A stretch of DNA of 64,000 nucleotides from Acidobacteriaceae bacterium (GTDB lineage Bacteria; Acidobacteriota; Terriglobia; Terriglobales; Acidobacteriaceae): NCBI GenBank assembly GCA_030041515.1, contig JASHNS010000081.1:1-64000 (forward strand), in the 5' to 3' direction. The notes below the pieces were generated by a model that did no database searches, was not told the DNA's origin, and saw nothing but the letters and a program-made list of their open reading frames with translations. Positions 62,768 through 64,000 of this stretch are shown piece after piece; the stretch's first letter is position 1; each line of letters starts with the position of its first letter. A program made the position numbers and the translations under genes.

Positions 62768-62792
62768 GGGTAATACCCTGCGGGTATTACCC
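62768..62792. repeat. 25-bp palindrome, copy 2
   Basis: Identical in all 25 positions to the copy at 62631, while the DNA around it has diverged. This points to selection or gene conversion keeping the palindrome, or to a protein or RNA function of the hairpin. Confidence 0.85.
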
Positions 62793-62820
62793 TCCTCGCC
62801 CTGATTCTGCACGACTTGCG

Positions 62821-62845
62821 GGGTAATACCCTGCGGACGTTACCC
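62821..62845. repeat. 25-bp palindrome, degenerate copy 3
   Basis: Same left arm GGGTAATACCC and centre TGC; the right arm is GGACGTTACCC, with a few changed bases. It is preceded by CTTGCG as in copy 1 but lacks the rest of the module. The spacing from copy 2 is 53 bp. Confidence 0.75.
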
Positions 62846-62967
62846 GGCTTCTCTGCGAAGAGCCAATTTCCTGCCGGCGACCGGCGCGGACTGTTTGCGG
62901 GCCGGGCGTTGCGGGCCAAGGTGTCAAAGAGCGGGAGGGGCGCGCCGCCTGAGCGGAGCCAAAAGGA

Positions 62968-62992
62968 AAGAGCCCTGATGGACAGGGCTCTT
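62968..62992. terminator. hairpin, possibly a bidirectional terminator
   Basis: AAGAGCCCTG pairs perfectly with CAGGGCTCTT around ATGGA. The ends supply A and T tracts on either strand, but they are short. No gene ends nearby on the plus strand; the nearest on the minus strand is the hypothetical gene ending at 63217. Confidence 0.45.
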
Positions 62993-63068
62993 CGAAATTT
63001 CAGGATAGGGTGGCGTCGATTTGGGAGGCAAGGGGAATTGGGGGGCGACGAGGTACGAAGGTCATGGA

Positions 63069-63143
63069 GGAACAGCTAAGAGGCGGTCAGCTAAGGACCG
63101 GTCAGCTAAGGGCCGGTCAGCCAGGTACCGGTCAGCGAGGGGC
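63069..63143. repeat. 15-bp tandem repeat (about five units)
   Basis: Four clear units of the form CGGTCAGCTAAGGAC start at 63084, 63099, 63114 and 63129, with changes mainly in the second half, and a degenerate unit precedes them. The repeat lies in the non-coding stretch 62846-63216, which otherwise holds only the hairpin at 62968. Its period is a multiple of three, but no gene on either strand appears to use it. Confidence 0.75.
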
Positions 63144-63216
63144 GAGCGAGCTATGCTCCCGTCCCATATCTGCCAAAACCTTGACGCATGGTCTAAGCAT
63201 TAGGAATGGGCAAGCA

Positions 63217-63981
63217 TCAGGGCTGCTTGATCATCAGGAACTCTCGCCGCAGCAGGGCTACGACTCCGCGGACCAGTTCGCTAAGTTCGCGCAACGCTGG
63301 AAGAATCGACTCGCCCCCCAACGGCAAAGACTGCTCGAAAAATATCGCAACGCCGAGATGTCCCTTGTCTGCGATTTTCAAATTCTCTCCGAAGAGCTGC
63401 TGATAGGCGGTTCGAGTCCGAGTGATGATCCAAGGGCTAGGAACGGGGATTTGCGCGCCTTTTGCGTCTTCCAGTCGAATGTTGAAAATTGCGCCAAGTT
63501 GCATGTATGGAAGCAGCAGCCGGTGCTTGTCGAGGATTTCAAGTTTGTGGAGGGACCAGATGCGATCCCCATCCCCTCCGCTGTACGGCTGTAGGGTGTC
63601 CACAATGAAAGCGGCGATGGGGGCGGGAATCTTCTTTATCAGCCCGCCATTGATCGCAGCTACAAGTTCGTCTCTGGTACCTCTCACTGGAAAACTGGTC
63701 TTCTCGGTCCACTTGCGCGTGTGGGCGAACTCAATGTCGCAAATGGCGAAGTCCAAGGCGCAGCGCAAATTGTGGAGTGCATCTCCGAGGATCAGGGCGA
63801 AATCATCTGGGACGGCCTTAGCGATCGTCGCCTGGAGGAGATGACTGCCGCTTTCCGCGTCCGCATCGATGCGAAGGGCGTAAGCGTCTCCTACGGCGAA
63901 GGATTTCATCCGTCTCTCAAGATCGTCGATGTGCTCATTGGCCCGTTTGATCTTTAGTTGCGAGCCGCGAAAGTCGTTCAT
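63217..63981 (-). CDS. hypothetical cytoplasmic protein (254 aa)
   Basis: A 254-residue protein starting MNDFRGSQLKIKRANEHIDD. It contains DDFALILGDALHNLRCALDF, a motif present in many bacterial hypothetical proteins of about 220-260 residues in which a G-D-x-x-H-N-x-R-x-x-L-D core recurs; their function is not known to me. The rest is mostly helical with an internal IWSLHKLEILDKHRLLLPYM segment. No signal peptide or membrane segment. It stands alone next to repeat-rich DNA at the right edge of the window, a place where accessory genes are often found, so it may belong to an island continuing beyond the window. Confidence 0.7.
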   Translation of the reverse strand: MNDFRGSQLKIKRANEHIDDLERRMKSFAVGDAYALRIDADAESGSHLLQATIAKAVPDDFALILGDALHNLRCALDFAICDIEFAHTRKWTEKTSFPVRGTRDELVAAINGGLIKKIPAPIAAFIVDTLQPYSGGDGDRIWSLHKLEILDKHRLLLPYMQLGAIFNIRLEDAKGAQIPVPSPWIITRTRTAYQQLFGENLKIADKGHLGVAIFFEQSLPLGGESILPALRELSELVRGVVALLRREFLMIKQP

Positions 63982-64000
63982 AGTTTTTCGTCGTAAAATT

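Larger units (their letters stand above)
62518..62792. repeat. tandem duplication of a ~137-bp terminator-plus-palindrome module
   Basis: Two diverged copies in direct order. Each contains a G/C-rich hairpin with a T-run, then GTCGCGCC or GTCTCGCGCC, a GGGG/A-rich segment followed by a T-run (TTTTTT), a block like GGAAGTACCTGATTT or GGAAGTGGCTGATTT, GGCACTT and the palindrome GGGTAATACCC/GGGTATTACCC. Palindromes of the two copies are 137 bp apart. The copies differ by many substitutions and small indels, so the duplication is not recent. The unit looks like an intergenic repeat element; it encodes nothing. Confidence 0.75.

Noticed and set aside
63069-63143. CRISPR array
   Set aside because: Units are 15 bp, directly adjoining and without unique spacers; no cas genes are present.

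Overview
The window (about 60% G+C) looks like a chromosomal segment of a soil Acidobacteriota of the class Terriglobia (Acidobacteriaceae-like). The evidence is three very large Oar-type TonB-dependent receptors with an N-terminal carboxypeptidase-regulatory-like domain, two secreted CRTAC1/FG-GAP proteins, many secreted TPR proteins, a PadR gene next to a MacB-like membrane protein, and a Ser/Thr kinase fused to TolB-like and TPR regions. This assignment is inference from gene content only.

Layout. 1-2.7 kb (minus): a partial MOSC protein, a dimeric-barrel (ABM-like) protein, a beta-carbonic anhydrase and a broken methylmalonate-semialdehyde dehydrogenase gene. 2.7-5.3 kb: gene-poor DNA with one small gene and what looks like the decayed 5' end of a receptor gene. 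5.3-11.4 kb (plus): an Oar receptor, a Tat-exported alkaline-phosphatase-like protein and a protein of unknown family. 11.4-25.2 kb: a plant-polysaccharide region (GH97, two GH43, GH51 arabinofuranosidase) interleaved with two CRTAC1 and two TPR exported proteins. 25.2-27.4 kb: a NarL-type response regulator facing a membrane histidine kinase whose extracytoplasmic part resembles a carbohydrate-binding jelly-roll domain. 27.7-34.8 kb: a second Oar receptor, a secreted DUF4965/glutaminase-like protein and a TPR protein.

34.9-40.2 kb: an ABC-2 exporter (ATPase and permease) divergent from a PadR regulator, with a perfect 12-bp inverted repeat covering both promoters. A second ATPase/permease pair beside it has collapsed by deletion into one chimeric remnant. 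40.3-46.1 kb: a third Oar receptor and the Ser/Thr kinase, divergently transcribed. 46.1-53.9 kb (minus): three tandem, diverged paralogues of a ~700-residue carotenoid-desaturase/amine-oxidase-like flavoprotein, 5 bp apart, preceded by a DUF2235 hydrolase. This is the best candidate in the window for an undescribed system.

54.1-60.9 kb (minus): a stressosome/partner-switching operon (rsbR, rsbS, rsbT, SpoIIE-type phosphatase) running without gaps into two multidomain histidine kinases, with a stand-alone receiver upstream. 61.2-62.5 kb: metK with a TTG start. It is followed by a duplicated module made of an intrinsic terminator plus a near-perfect 25-bp palindrome, with a third degenerate palindrome, then a 15-bp tandem repeat and a hypothetical gene. 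No tRNA, rRNA, CRISPR array, complete insertion sequence or prophage was recognised.
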